DNA of 64,000 nucleotides from a virus. The position numbers and the translations under genes are program-made. Of the stretch, positions 54,913 through 62,143 are shown in pieces (position 1 is the stretch's first letter; each line of letters starts with the position of its first letter). Location of the stretch: positions 1 through 64,000 of IMG/VR virus record IMGVR_UViG_3300043449_001609. One strand, given 5' to 3'. The notes beneath the pieces are model-generated. The model did no database searches and had not been told where the DNA came from. It saw nothing but the letters and a program-made list of their open reading frames with translations.

Positions 54913-54930
54913 TGTATACCGCGGTATACA
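54913..54930. promoter_or_regulatory. 18-bp palindrome, copy 8
   Basis: TGTATACCGCGGTATACA, perfect, 19 nt upstream of ATG 54893; its core lies 48 bp downstream of the -10 of the promoter at 54978-55006, the same spacing as copy 4. Confidence 0.92.
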
Positions 54931-54977
54931 GGTTGGTGGTCGAGTGCGCAGAAGGGGGATTCCCGACTGGCTCCGCC

Positions 54978-55006
54978 AGTATAGCAGGCTTTCTTATGCA
55001 GGTCAA
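54978..55006 (-). promoter_or_regulatory. Sigma-70 promoter, near consensus
   Basis: Minus strand TTGACC (55001-55006), 17-bp spacer, TATACT (54978-54983). Start site near 54971. It drives the early operon running left from 54893. Confidence 0.85.
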
Positions 55007-55194
55007 ATTAAAAGGACAGTTTTGGAGGGGCTGACTTGCACAATTTTAAGTGCTTGATTTGCAAGGGGGAAATGAGAGGAATGCAATATGTGTGTGTAAT
55101 GTTACGCAATGTGCACTTATTTTTGCTGGAACCGGAACAATATAAGTTATTGATTTATATAGGTGTTGTGAATATGCATATATATAATGTATCT

Positions 55195-55326
55195 AATGTT
55201 CACTATAAAAAAGGGTATGGGTGGGGGGTAAAATGCTTATAGGGAGATTAAATAAATTAGGAACAAAAGGCCGGATAATTATTGCCTCCCACACCCCCTA
55301 CTATACCCTTTTTTTCGGTGTACATT
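55195..55326. repeat. Imperfect inverted repeat with ~33-bp arms
   Basis: Arms 55195-55228 and 55289-55326 match in about three quarters of positions, including AAAAAAGGGTAT and a run of five G. The loop is about 60 bp. The G-rich arms could also form non-B DNA. Confidence 0.65.
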
Positions 55327-55503
55327 GCGTACAATATATGTATGGCACTGCATAATTCCTTTCGAATCAGCTTTCTGCCGGTGCAGCAAAAACCGCAAAT
55401 TGACATGTATTTGCAGAACAATATAGGAACATTGTACAAAAAACGTCCAAAACGAGGTATTAAATTGCCAAAAATCACGTGGTGCGCGTGAGATTCTGTG
55501 TTT

Positions 55504-55519
55504 CTGTATTAACATACAG
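55504..55519. repeat. Hairpin palindrome CTGTAT-TAAC-ATACAG
   Basis: Perfect 6-bp arms with a 4-nt loop. CTGTAT/ATACAG is also the outer part of the operator at 56445-56463. Confidence 0.6.
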
Positions 55520-55622
55520 TGGTTTTCGATTTAATTGAATTTATTTTTGTGTGGTCATTAAATGCTTTTCGGATTTATTTTGGCCGTATCATTGTGCATC
55601 TCACCAATTAATTGCCGCGAAT

Positions 55623-55642
55623 AATATAACCGTTGTTATATT
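55623..55642. repeat. Hairpin palindrome AATATAAC-CGTT-GTTATATT
   Basis: Perfect 8-bp arms, loop CGTT. The next palindrome (55673) also has a loop beginning CGTT. Confidence 0.7.
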
Positions 55643-55672
55643 AACTGGGTCGCCGGCTTGGAAACTGGCATC

Positions 55673-55700
55673 ATTAATTCGGCGTTGCGACCGAATTAAT
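55673..55700. repeat. Hairpin palindrome ATTAATTCGG/CCGAATTAAT
   Basis: Perfect 10-bp arms with the 8-nt loop CGTTGCGA. Directly upstream of palindrome copy 9. Confidence 0.75.
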
Positions 55701-55713
55701 TCCCCGTGCGTGC

Positions 55714-55729
55714 GTATACCGCGGTATAC
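55714..55729. promoter_or_regulatory. 16-bp core palindrome, copy 9
   Basis: GTATACCGCGGTATAC; the left outer T is C here. No gene starts close by on either strand; it sits within the hairpin-rich region and next to the terminator at 55741-55768. Confidence 0.9.
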
Positions 55730-55740
55730 AAATTCGGGGC

Positions 55741-55768
55741 GAAAAAAAGCCCGGCACATGGCCGGGCT
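55741..55768 (-). terminator. Intrinsic terminator after 55790 gene
   Basis: Stem AGCCCGGC/GCCGGGCT with loop ACATG, followed on the minus strand by TTTTTTT. It ends transcription of the 55790-56422 gene before the AT-rich region. Confidence 0.85.
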
Positions 55769-55789
55769 TGGTGGGTGGAACGGTTCGGG

Positions 55790-56422
55790 TTACTTGCGCG
55801 GCCCCGCCTTGCCACGCTTCGGCGCCGCTGGGATGCACGCCAGCGCCTTATCAATGTGAGCGATAAAAGCGGCCATGTCGAAGCCGGGCAATTCCACGCC
55901 ATCACATTCGCGCAGTGTGTCGCGCAGCGCCGTCGTCGTGCCGACCCACGCGCGGAGCTTAGTGACCGGATCGGCGCCCGCGTCGCCCGCGTCATCGTCG
56001 TCGCCGCCCTGCACGCGTGGCGCTTTCGGCTTCACTTCATTCCATGCAATGTCGAGCCGGTTCGCGGTGTCATATGCGTACTTGTTTGCGCTGATGGCTT
56101 GCGCGCGCTTCTTGTCTTGCTCCGCCTTAGCCAGTTTATCGGATGGCGTCGCGCGCAATACTTCCGCCTCTTTCCCCCAGCCCGCATATATGGCGTTTAG
56201 TACCGCGTCACGGTACGCGCCACCGGGGCGGACGTCCGCGCCGTGTACGCCTTCTTTTTTCAGTGCCACCGCGATCGCCGCATATTTGCCGGCGGCGGAT
56301 TCGATCGCATGCATCGCTTCAACAATTACGCTGATCGTTGCCGCGCCCAACCCTCTCGGGACCGGAGTCGTTTTCGTTGCCTTCTTGCCTGCTACCTTCT
56401 TGCCTGCTACTTGCTTAGTCAT
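55790..56422 (-). CDS. Lys/Ala-rich protein, candidate regulator
   Basis: 210 residues from ATG 56422 (GAGG 8 nt upstream; the earlier ATG 56428 is too close). The N-terminus repeats VAGKK in VAGKKVAGKKATKTTP, histone-like. Then a helical region (SVIVEAMHAIESAAGKYAAI and LAKAEQDKKRAQAISANKYA), an acidic linker (GGDDDDAGDAGADP) and a C-terminal helical domain ending KRGKAGPRK. It has its own promoter, a private 19-bp palindrome at the start site and its own terminator. No family recognised; a DNA-binding regulator or nucleoid-like protein is plausible. Confidence 0.6.
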   Translation of the reverse strand: MTKQVAGKKVAGKKATKTTPVPRGLGAATISVIVEAMHAIESAAGKYAAIAVALKKEGVHGADVRPGGAYRDAVLNAIYAGWGKEAEVLRATPSDKLAKAEQDKKRAQAISANKYAYDTANRLDIAWNEVKPKAPRVQGGDDDDAGDAGADPVTKLRAWVGTTTALRDTLRECDGVELPGFDMAAFIAHIDKALACIPAAPKRGKAGPRK

Positions 56423-56444
56423 GGTCATATCCTCATCAGGTTGC

Positions 56445-56463
56445 CTGTATCGACTTGATACAG
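56445..56463. promoter_or_regulatory. 19-bp operator-like palindrome CTGTATC-GACTT-GATACAG
   Basis: Perfect 7-bp arms. It covers the expected start site of the promoter at 56471-56499, so a bound protein would block transcription. Differs from the 18-bp repeat but shares CTGTAT. Confidence 0.75.
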
Positions 56464-56470
56464 TGCGAGC

Positions 56471-56499
56471 ATTATCTCATATCTAGTTATGCAATGCAA
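56471..56499 (-). promoter_or_regulatory. Candidate sigma-70 promoter
   Basis: Minus strand TTGCAT (56494-56499), 17-bp spacer, GATAAT (56471-56476). Drives the gene at 55790-56422. Palindrome copy 10 is upstream of its -35. Confidence 0.7.
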
Positions 56500-56516
56500 A
56501 TACTAAAGGTTGCGAT

Positions 56517-56534
56517 TGTATACCGTGGTATACA
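56517..56534. promoter_or_regulatory. 18-bp palindrome, copy 10
   Basis: TGTATACCGTGGTATACA, upstream of the -35 of the promoter at 56471-56499, in the region between divergent early and packaging genes; it could act on both. Confidence 0.9.
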
Positions 56535-56890
56535 GCACGCGGCGCGTATCTATCCGCACGACAATCATTGCACTGACAACTAATCGGCGCCGCGCCGCGC
56601 GCGTGGCAGCAGAGTGGAGCGCGGTGGGCTGGGTGGCTCGACCCCACCGGGAGGGCAGGGGGCGCTGGGAAACGAAGGGCAGTGTCTTGTTGGTACTACC
56701 AATCATTTCCCTCACACTACAAATTTTTACAATACCCACACAATTTACATGGCTATCCCCGCGTCGCTCGCGCTACCGCACGCCGCGACCCCCACCCCCC
56801 TCCACGGAACCATACCCCCCAAATTACCTCCCCTATTCCTCCTCCGCGTGCTATATTCCAGAAATCGGCCACAAGTCCGCGGGTAACTTG
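56535..56890. other. Intergenic region before packaging genes
   Basis: About 356 bp. A 13-bp palindrome TTGGTA-C-TACCAA lies at 56690-56702 and a pyrimidine/C-rich stretch at 56785-56845. A weak TACAAT at 56728-56733 lacks a good -35. No ORF with a clear start on either strand other than the long read-through frame of the terminase small subunit. Possible late-control or packaging-site region; nothing definite. Confidence 0.45.
56690..56702. promoter_or_regulatory. Short palindrome TTGGTACTACCAA
   Basis: Perfect 6-bp arms around a central C, in the packaging-gene leader. May be an operator or packaging-related site. Confidence 0.4.
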
Positions 56891-57412
56891 GTGAAGAAAA
56901 AAGCTGAAATTCCGGCCGCATGGCCGACGATAGACAAGGAAAAGCGCAAGTCGGTAGCTCTCCAGCCACCGTCACCTGCCGGCGCCGCGTTCGCGGAGCG
57001 CATCCTTGAAGATTTCGGCATCAGCACCAAGGCTACCCCGTCCCAGATTCGCAACGTCGTCATCAACAAGCTGCTCGTGGAGGCGGATAACCCCCAAGCC
57101 ACCGTGCGCGTGCGTGCGTTGGAGCTGTTGGGCAAGATTCGCGAGGTTGGCCTGTTCTCCGAGCGTACCGAGACGGTTGTCACCCACCAGACGTCAGAGG
57201 AATTGCGCGCCAAGCTGCTCGACAGGCTGCAGAAGCTGCGTTCTCTCTCGCCTCAAGGTGCCAATCACGAGCCCGTGCTTATAGAAGAAGGGAAAGTGGT
57301 GCCGCAACGGAGTCCAAAAGCGGTTCTTCACCCTGTTTTGGACATTTTGGACCTCATGGAAGGTGAAATCGTGCTCGCGCAGCCTGATCTGCCGTGGGTA
57401 GCGCACCCATGA
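56891..57412 (+). CDS. terS: Terminase small subunit
   Basis: 173 residues, assuming GTG 56891 (TTG at 56888 is an alternative; no strong Shine-Dalgarno; the open frame extends to 56510 but its 5' part is not protein-like). AAFAERILEDFGISTKATPS, then VVINKLLVEADNPQATVRVR and ALELLGKIREVGLFSERTET, typical of small-terminase helical DNA-recognition and oligomerisation segments, followed by EELRAKLLDRLQKLRSL and a C-terminal extension. The stop overlaps the TerL start. It would select phage DNA for packaging. Confidence 0.82.
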   Translation: MKKKAEIPAAWPTIDKEKRKSVALQPPSPAGAAFAERILEDFGISTKATPSQIRNVVINKLLVEADNPQATVRVRALELLGKIREVGLFSERTETVVTHQTSEELRAKLLDRLQKLRSLSPQGANHEPVLIEEGKVVPQRSPKAVLHPVLDILDLMEGEIVLAQPDLPWVAHP

Positions 57413-58944
57413 TGGTGCCGTTGGAGCTCACCGACGAGGATATTGCGCTGCTGCTGGCCAATGTCGACCAGTTGAGCCCCGAGGAGCGCCACGAACTCGA
57501 CGAAATCACGGAAACCTTGGAGCGCCGCAAGCGCGCGGCGTTGTGCCGGGACGATCTGCTGGAGTTCTGCAAGACAATGCAGCCGGATTACAAGGTCGGT
57601 GCCCATCACCGAGCCCTTGCCAAGCTCCTCATGCAGATCGAGAAGGGCGAAAAGGACCGGATTTCCGTCTCGATTGCCCCCAGACACGGCAAATCGCAGC
57701 TCACATCCATCTATTTCGCGGCGTGGTTCATCGGCAGAAACCCGGCGAAAAAGATCATCATGGTGTCCCACACGACCGATTTGGCCGTGGATTTCGGTCG
57801 AAAAGTGCGAAATATCATCGACACACCTGCCTACAAGGAGGTGTTCACGGACGTCACGCTGGCGCCGGACTCCAAGAGCGCCGGGCGCTGGAACACCAAC
57901 CATCTGGGGGAGTTCTTCGCGTGCGGTATCGGGTCGAGCTTGGCCGGTCGCGGTGCGGACCTGCTGCTGATTGACGACCCCCACTCCGAGCAGGACGTGC
58001 TGGCGGGCAACTACAGCGTGTTCGACAAGGCGTATGAGTGGTTCACCTTCGGTGCGCGCACACGACTGATGCCGCAAGGCCGCGTCGCTATCGTGGCCAC
58101 GCGCTGGCACCAAGATGACCTCATCGGGCGCATGATCCGTGACATGACCAACAACCCCGTGTCCGACCAGTACGAGGTGGTCGAGTTTCCAGCGATTCTC
58201 CACGAGGGCACCGGCGACGAGAAGGCACTGTGGCCGGAGTTCTTCGACCTGCCGGCGCTCAAGCGGACCAAGGCGTCCATGCCGCTGTACCAGTGGGAGG
58301 CGCAGTACCAGCAGCGGCCCACGGGCAAGGAGGCTGCCATCGTGCAGAAAGAGTGGTGGCGGCGCTGGCGCAAGAGCAAGCCGCCCGTCAGCGACTACAT
58401 CATCATGTGCCTCGACGCGGCCTCCGAGACGCACAACCGTGCCGACTTCACTGCCATCACCACGTGGGGAGTGTTCTTCAACGAGGAGGAGTCGCTGCAC
58501 AACGTGATCCTGCTGAACGCCATACAGGAGCGCATGCAGTTCCCCGAGCTCAAGAAGAAGGCGCTGGAGGAGTACCGGGAGTGGGAGCCCGATGCGTTCA
58601 TCGTGGAGAAAAAGTCCGCCGGGACGCCGCTGTATCAGGAGCTGCGCCGGCTCGACATTCCGGTGCAGGAGTACACGCCCCACCGCGGCAGCGGCGACAA
58701 GATCGCGCGGTTGAACTCCGTGGCCGACATCATCAAGTCGGGCCTCGTGTGGGTGCCGGACCTGCGCTGGGCCGACACGCTGGTGGAGGAGACTGCGGCA
58801 TTCCCCAACGGGTCGCATGACGACCTCGTGGACACCATGATAATGGCGCTGATGCGCTTCCGCAGCGGAGGGTTCCTCGTGCTGCCGACCGATGCCAAGG
58901 ACGAGCCGTTGTATACTCGACGGCGCCGAGCTGCTTACTATTGA
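57409..58944 (+). CDS. terL: Terminase large subunit
   Basis: 511 residues, start overlapping the TerS stop. N-terminal ATPase: Walker A SIAPRHGKSQLTS (A90-S96), Walker B ADLLLIDDPHS (D189, D190), coupling motif ATRWH (230-234). C-terminal RNase H-like nuclease: CLDAASE (D336), FIVEKKSAG (E400), SHDDLVDTM (D471/D472). Full length and motif-complete. It cleaves concatemeric DNA and powers packaging through the portal encoded next. Confidence 0.97.
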   Translation: MMVPLELTDEDIALLLANVDQLSPEERHELDEITETLERRKRAALCRDDLLEFCKTMQPDYKVGAHHRALAKLLMQIEKGEKDRISVSIAPRHGKSQLTSIYFAAWFIGRNPAKKIIMVSHTTDLAVDFGRKVRNIIDTPAYKEVFTDVTLAPDSKSAGRWNTNHLGEFFACGIGSSLAGRGADLLLIDDPHSEQDVLAGNYSVFDKAYEWFTFGARTRLMPQGRVAIVATRWHQDDLIGRMIRDMTNNPVSDQYEVVEFPAILHEGTGDEKALWPEFFDLPALKRTKASMPLYQWEAQYQQRPTGKEAAIVQKEWWRRWRKSKPPVSDYIIMCLDAASETHNRADFTAITTWGVFFNEEESLHNVILLNAIQERMQFPELKKKALEEYREWEPDAFIVEKKSAGTPLYQELRRLDIPVQEYTPHRGSGDKIARLNSVADIIKSGLVWVPDLRWADTLVEETAAFPNGSHDDLVDTMIMALMRFRSGGFLVLPTDAKDEPLYTRRRRAAYY

Positions 58945-58953
58945 GGAAACGAC

Positions 58954-61482
58954 ATGGCAACCAACATTGACAAGACGCTGTACCCCGCCTCTGGCGAGTT
59001 CATGGGGGGCACCGAGCCCGACGACACCGTGCTGGAGATTGAGGTCACCGACGAAGACCTCGCGGAAGCGGAGGAAACCGGCGTGAGCGAGGAGATGGAC
59101 TTCGGTCTGAACCTCGCGGAAACGATGGACGACGACACACTGCAGTCGCTCGCCAGTACGTTGGCCTCGGACATCGAGAACGACAGGAACAGTCGCAAGG
59201 ACTGGGAACAGACCTACATCGACGGCCTGAAGCTGATGGGACTCAAGCCCGAGGAGCGCTCGGAGCCGTGGATCGGCGCGTGCGGCGTCGTGCACCCCAT
59301 GATTACCGAAGCGGTCATGCGCTTCCAAGCCGAGACTATCATGGAGACGTTCCCCGCGCAGGGGCCGGTGACCACCAAGATCATCGGGGAGGAGACGCCG
59401 GAGAACCGGGCCGCGGCGACACGCGTCAAGGAGGACATGAACAACGAGCTGACCGAGCGCATGGTCGAGTATCGCCCCGAGCACGAGAAGATGCTCTGGA
59501 ACCTGCCGGCAACGGGCTCTGCGTTCAAGAAGGTCTACTTCGACCCCAGCCTTGGGCGGCAAGTGTCACTGTTCGTACCAGCGGATGATGTGTTGATACC
59601 GTACGGCACGTCGGACATGAGCACGTGTTACCGCGTTACCCACGTGATGCGCAAGACCAAGAACGAGCTGCGCAAGCTCCAAGCCGCTGGGTTTTACGTT
59701 GACGTCGAGCTGCCGGAGCCTGAGAAAACCAAGGACGACATCCAGCAGGCCAAGGACAAGGAGACGGGGTTCTCCGACATCAACGACGACCGCTACGTGA
59801 TCTTCGAAGCACACGTGGACCTCGACCTCAAGGGGCACGAGGACATGGCGCTCGACCCGGAGACGGGGGAGATGGCGCCCAGCAAGATCGCGCTGCCCTA
59901 CGTGGTGACCATGATCCGCGGGACCAACACCATCCTCGGCATCCGCCGCAACTGGGTCGAGAGCGAACCGCTCAAACTCAAGCGTCAGCACTTCGTGCAC
60001 TACCAGTACGTGCCGGGCTTCGGGGCCTATGGGTTCGGCCTGTTCCACCTGATCGGCGGCTACGCCAAGAGCGCCACAGCCATCACCCGGCAGCTCGTGG
60101 ATGCCGGCACGCTGGCGAACTTGCCCGGTGGTCTGAAGACGCGCGGGCTGCGTATCAAGGGCGACGACACACCCATCTCCCCCGGGGAGTTCCGCGACGT
60201 GGACGTCTCATCGGGGACCATCCGCGACAACATCCTGCCGCTCCCGTACAAGGAGCCCAGCAACACCCTGTACCAGCTGCTCGGCAACATCGTGGAGGAG
60301 GGCCGGCGCTTCGCCGCTACCTCGGACGTGAAGGTGACCGACATGAGCTCGCAGGCGCCGGTGGGGACCACGCTGGCCCTGCTGGAGCGACAGTTGAAGC
60401 CGCTCACTGCGGTGCAGGCGCGCGTGCACTACGCCATGAAGCAGGAGCTGAAGCTCCTCAAGGACATCATCCGCGACCACACGCCGGCGGAGTACGACTA
60501 CATCCCTGACGGCGGCAAGCCGCGTGCCAAGCGCAGCGACTACGAGCGAGTCGACGTCATCCCGGTGTCGGACCCCAACGCCGCCACTATGTCGCAGCGG
60601 ATCGTGCAGTACCAAGCCGTGATTCAGATGGCGCAGATGGCACCCGACATCTACGACCTGCCGGTGCTGCACCGGGGGATGCTGGACGTACTGGGTATCA
60701 AGCACGCGGACAAGCTGGTGCCGCTGCCGACCGATATGAAGCCGCAAGACCCCGTGACCGAGAACATGCGCTTGCTGAAGACCGAGCCGGTCAAGGCGTT
60801 CGTGTATCAGGATCACGAGTCGCACATCAAGGTGCACATGGCGCTCATGCAAGACCCGATGATCCAGCAGATGGTGGGCCAGAGCCCGCAGGCGGCGCAG
60901 ATCGGTGGGGCCATCATGGCGCACGTGATCGAGCACGTCGGCTTCTCGTATCGCCAGAAAGTCGAGGCGCAGCTGGGCCTGTCGCTGCCGCCGGTGGAGA
61001 CAGAGCTGCCGCCCGAAGCGGAGGTCGCCGTGTCCGCCATGATGGCGCAGGCCGCCGGACAGGTGCTCCAACAGTCGCAGACTGCCGCCGCTGCACAACA
61101 AGCGCAGCAGGCCGCGCAAGACCCGGTGTTGCAGATTCAGCAAGGCGAGCTGGAGGTCAAGAAGGGCGAGCTGCAGATCAAGGACAAGGAGGCCGATGCC
61201 AAGATCAGGAAGATACTGGCCGACATCATGCTGGAGCGCGAGAAGCTGGAGATTGAGCGGGAGAAACTTGAGTCCGACTCGCTCCACAAGGGCTTCGCTG
61301 CTGGGGCACAGGCGCACGCGGCGCGTGAGCAGGTGCGGTTGGCGGAGGAGAAGCAGCATACCGATGCACATGCTGCTGGGTTGAAGATTGGTGCCGACAT
61401 CGGCAAGACGAAACACACAACGGCCGCCGCGCAGGAGAAAGCCAAATCCCGCCCGAAAGCCGCGAAAAAACCGAAGGAGTAA
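58954..61482 (+). CDS. Portal protein, long form
   Basis: 842 residues, directly after TerL. The start has an acidic ~50-residue leader, then DIENDRNSRKDWEQTYIDGL, EPWIGACGVVHPMITEAVMR and YSPADDV-type segments (SLFVPADDVLIPYGTSDMST), matching the long portal family of short-tailed phages. The C-terminal ~180 residues are Gln/Ala-rich and then a charged coiled coil (VKKGELQIKDKEADAKIRKI, then MLEREKLEIEREKLES) likely to form the barrel. Forms the dodecameric DNA channel at a head vertex. Confidence 0.9.
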   Translation: MATNIDKTLYPASGEFMGGTEPDDTVLEIEVTDEDLAEAEETGVSEEMDFGLNLAETMDDDTLQSLASTLASDIENDRNSRKDWEQTYIDGLKLMGLKPEERSEPWIGACGVVHPMITEAVMRFQAETIMETFPAQGPVTTKIIGEETPENRAAATRVKEDMNNELTERMVEYRPEHEKMLWNLPATGSAFKKVYFDPSLGRQVSLFVPADDVLIPYGTSDMSTCYRVTHVMRKTKNELRKLQAAGFYVDVELPEPEKTKDDIQQAKDKETGFSDINDDRYVIFEAHVDLDLKGHEDMALDPETGEMAPSKIALPYVVTMIRGTNTILGIRRNWVESEPLKLKRQHFVHYQYVPGFGAYGFGLFHLIGGYAKSATAITRQLVDAGTLANLPGGLKTRGLRIKGDDTPISPGEFRDVDVSSGTIRDNILPLPYKEPSNTLYQLLGNIVEEGRRFAATSDVKVTDMSSQAPVGTTLALLERQLKPLTAVQARVHYAMKQELKLLKDIIRDHTPAEYDYIPDGGKPRAKRSDYERVDVIPVSDPNAATMSQRIVQYQAVIQMAQMAPDIYDLPVLHRGMLDVLGIKHADKLVPLPTDMKPQDPVTENMRLLKTEPVKAFVYQDHESHIKVHMALMQDPMIQQMVGQSPQAAQIGGAIMAHVIEHVGFSYRQKVEAQLGLSLPPVETELPPEAEVAVSAMMAQAAGQVLQQSQTAAAAQQAQQAAQDPVLQIQQGELEVKKGELQIKDKEADAKIRKILADIMLEREKLEIEREKLESDSLHKGFAAGAQAHAAREQVRLAEEKQHTDAHAAGLKIGADIGKTKHTTAAAQEKAKSRPKAAKKPKE

Positions 61483-61485
61483 CTG

Positions 61486-61683
61486 ATGAGTCCCAGAGAT
61501 TTCGCGCAGGTGTTGGTCCTAGCGATGCGTGAAGACATGGATTCCATGGCCGACTCCATTGCCCGCGGGCAGTGCACGTCGTACGAGGAGTACAAGCGTT
61601 GTGTAGGCGTGTTGCAGGGGTACAAGCTGTCCCTCCAGCACATTGAGACGGTGATGCAGAAACTGGAGAAAGACGATGAGTGA
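61486..61683 (+). CDS. Small head-region protein
   Basis: 65 residues three bases after the portal. Helical: FAQVLVLAMREDMDSMADSI, then QGYKLSLQHIETVMQKLEKD. Overlaps the next start. Small acidic helical proteins in this slot are common in phages. Possibly a portal- or scaffold-associated factor. Confidence 0.62.
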   Translation: MSPRDFAQVLVLAMREDMDSMADSIARGQCTSYEEYKRCVGVLQGYKLSLQHIETVMQKLEKDDE

Positions 61684-62116
61684 GTCCGCATTTGTTCTTC
61701 CTGAAAACGTGACGCTTCCGGAGGCATTGCAGCCGGTAGATGAGGTGGAGGAGGGGTTGAGTGATGAGCAGCGCGCGCGGCGCGTGCCGAAGCCTACCGG
61801 GTACCGTTTGCTCTGCGTGGTGCCGGACGTCAAGGATACCTTCGAAGGCACGAGTCTCATCAAAGCGTCGTCTATCATGAAAGGCGAGGAGCACGGCACG
61901 ACCGTGTTGTTTGTGCTCGACGTGGGGCCGGACGCGTACAAGGACGAGGCCAAGTTCCCCTCCGGGCCATGGTGCAAGGCCGGGGATTTTGTGTTGGTGC
62001 GCACGTACACCGGCACGCGCTTCAAAATATACGGGAAGGAGTTCAGGCTCCTGAACGATGACCAGATCGACGCTGTTGTCGACGACCCGCGCGGGATTTC
62101 CCGCGTCGCTGTGTAA
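61676..62116 (+). CDS. GroES-like co-chaperonin for head assembly
   Basis: 146 residues. GYRLLCVVPDVKDTFEGTSL, then VLFVLDVGPDAYKDEAKFPS and KAGDFVLVRTYTGTRFKIYG then FRLLNDDQIDAVVDDP follow the GroES order: strand, mobile-loop-like SLIKASSIMKGEE, VG-P, GD-x-V-L, L-x-(D/E)-x-D-I. Phages such as T4 carry a GroES replacement (gp31) for capsid folding. It lies between portal and scaffold, supporting that role. Sequence similarity is modest but patterned. Confidence 0.78.
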   Translation: MSESAFVLPENVTLPEALQPVDEVEEGLSDEQRARRVPKPTGYRLLCVVPDVKDTFEGTSLIKASSIMKGEEHGTTVLFVLDVGPDAYKDEAKFPSGPWCKAGDFVLVRTYTGTRFKIYGKEFRLLNDDQIDAVVDDPRGISRVAV

Positions 62117-62143
62117 CCGCCCGCAGGGCGCAAGGAGACTGCC

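Larger units (their letters stand above)
55007..55742. other. AT-rich, hairpin-rich non-coding region (candidate origin)
   Basis: Visibly much richer in A and T than the rest of the window, with homopolymer runs, several palindromes and no ORF I trust (short frames at 55036-55242 and 55282-55491 lack convincing starts and follow the inverted repeat). It separates leftward early genes from the rightward packaging genes. Contents: inverted repeat 55195-55326, small palindromes at 55504, 55623 and 55673, palindrome copy 9. Features expected for a replication origin or master regulatory region; not proven. Confidence 0.55.

Noticed and set aside
55036-55242. Frame of 68 codons in the AT-rich region
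   Set aside because: TTG start, no Shine-Dalgarno, and its 3' end falls on the arm of the inverted repeat; the mirrored frames on the other strand end similarly because of that repeat.
56510-56890. N-terminal extension of the terminase small subunit frame
   Set aside because: The first ~125 codons have low-complexity Arg/Pro/Tyr composition, begin inside the palindrome and lack a ribosome-binding site; the protein-like sequence begins near GTG 56891.
62117-62133. GC hairpin GCCC-GCA-GGGC before the scaffold gene
   Set aside because: Very short stem, no U-tract, and it lies just before AAGGAG; chance or weak leader structure.
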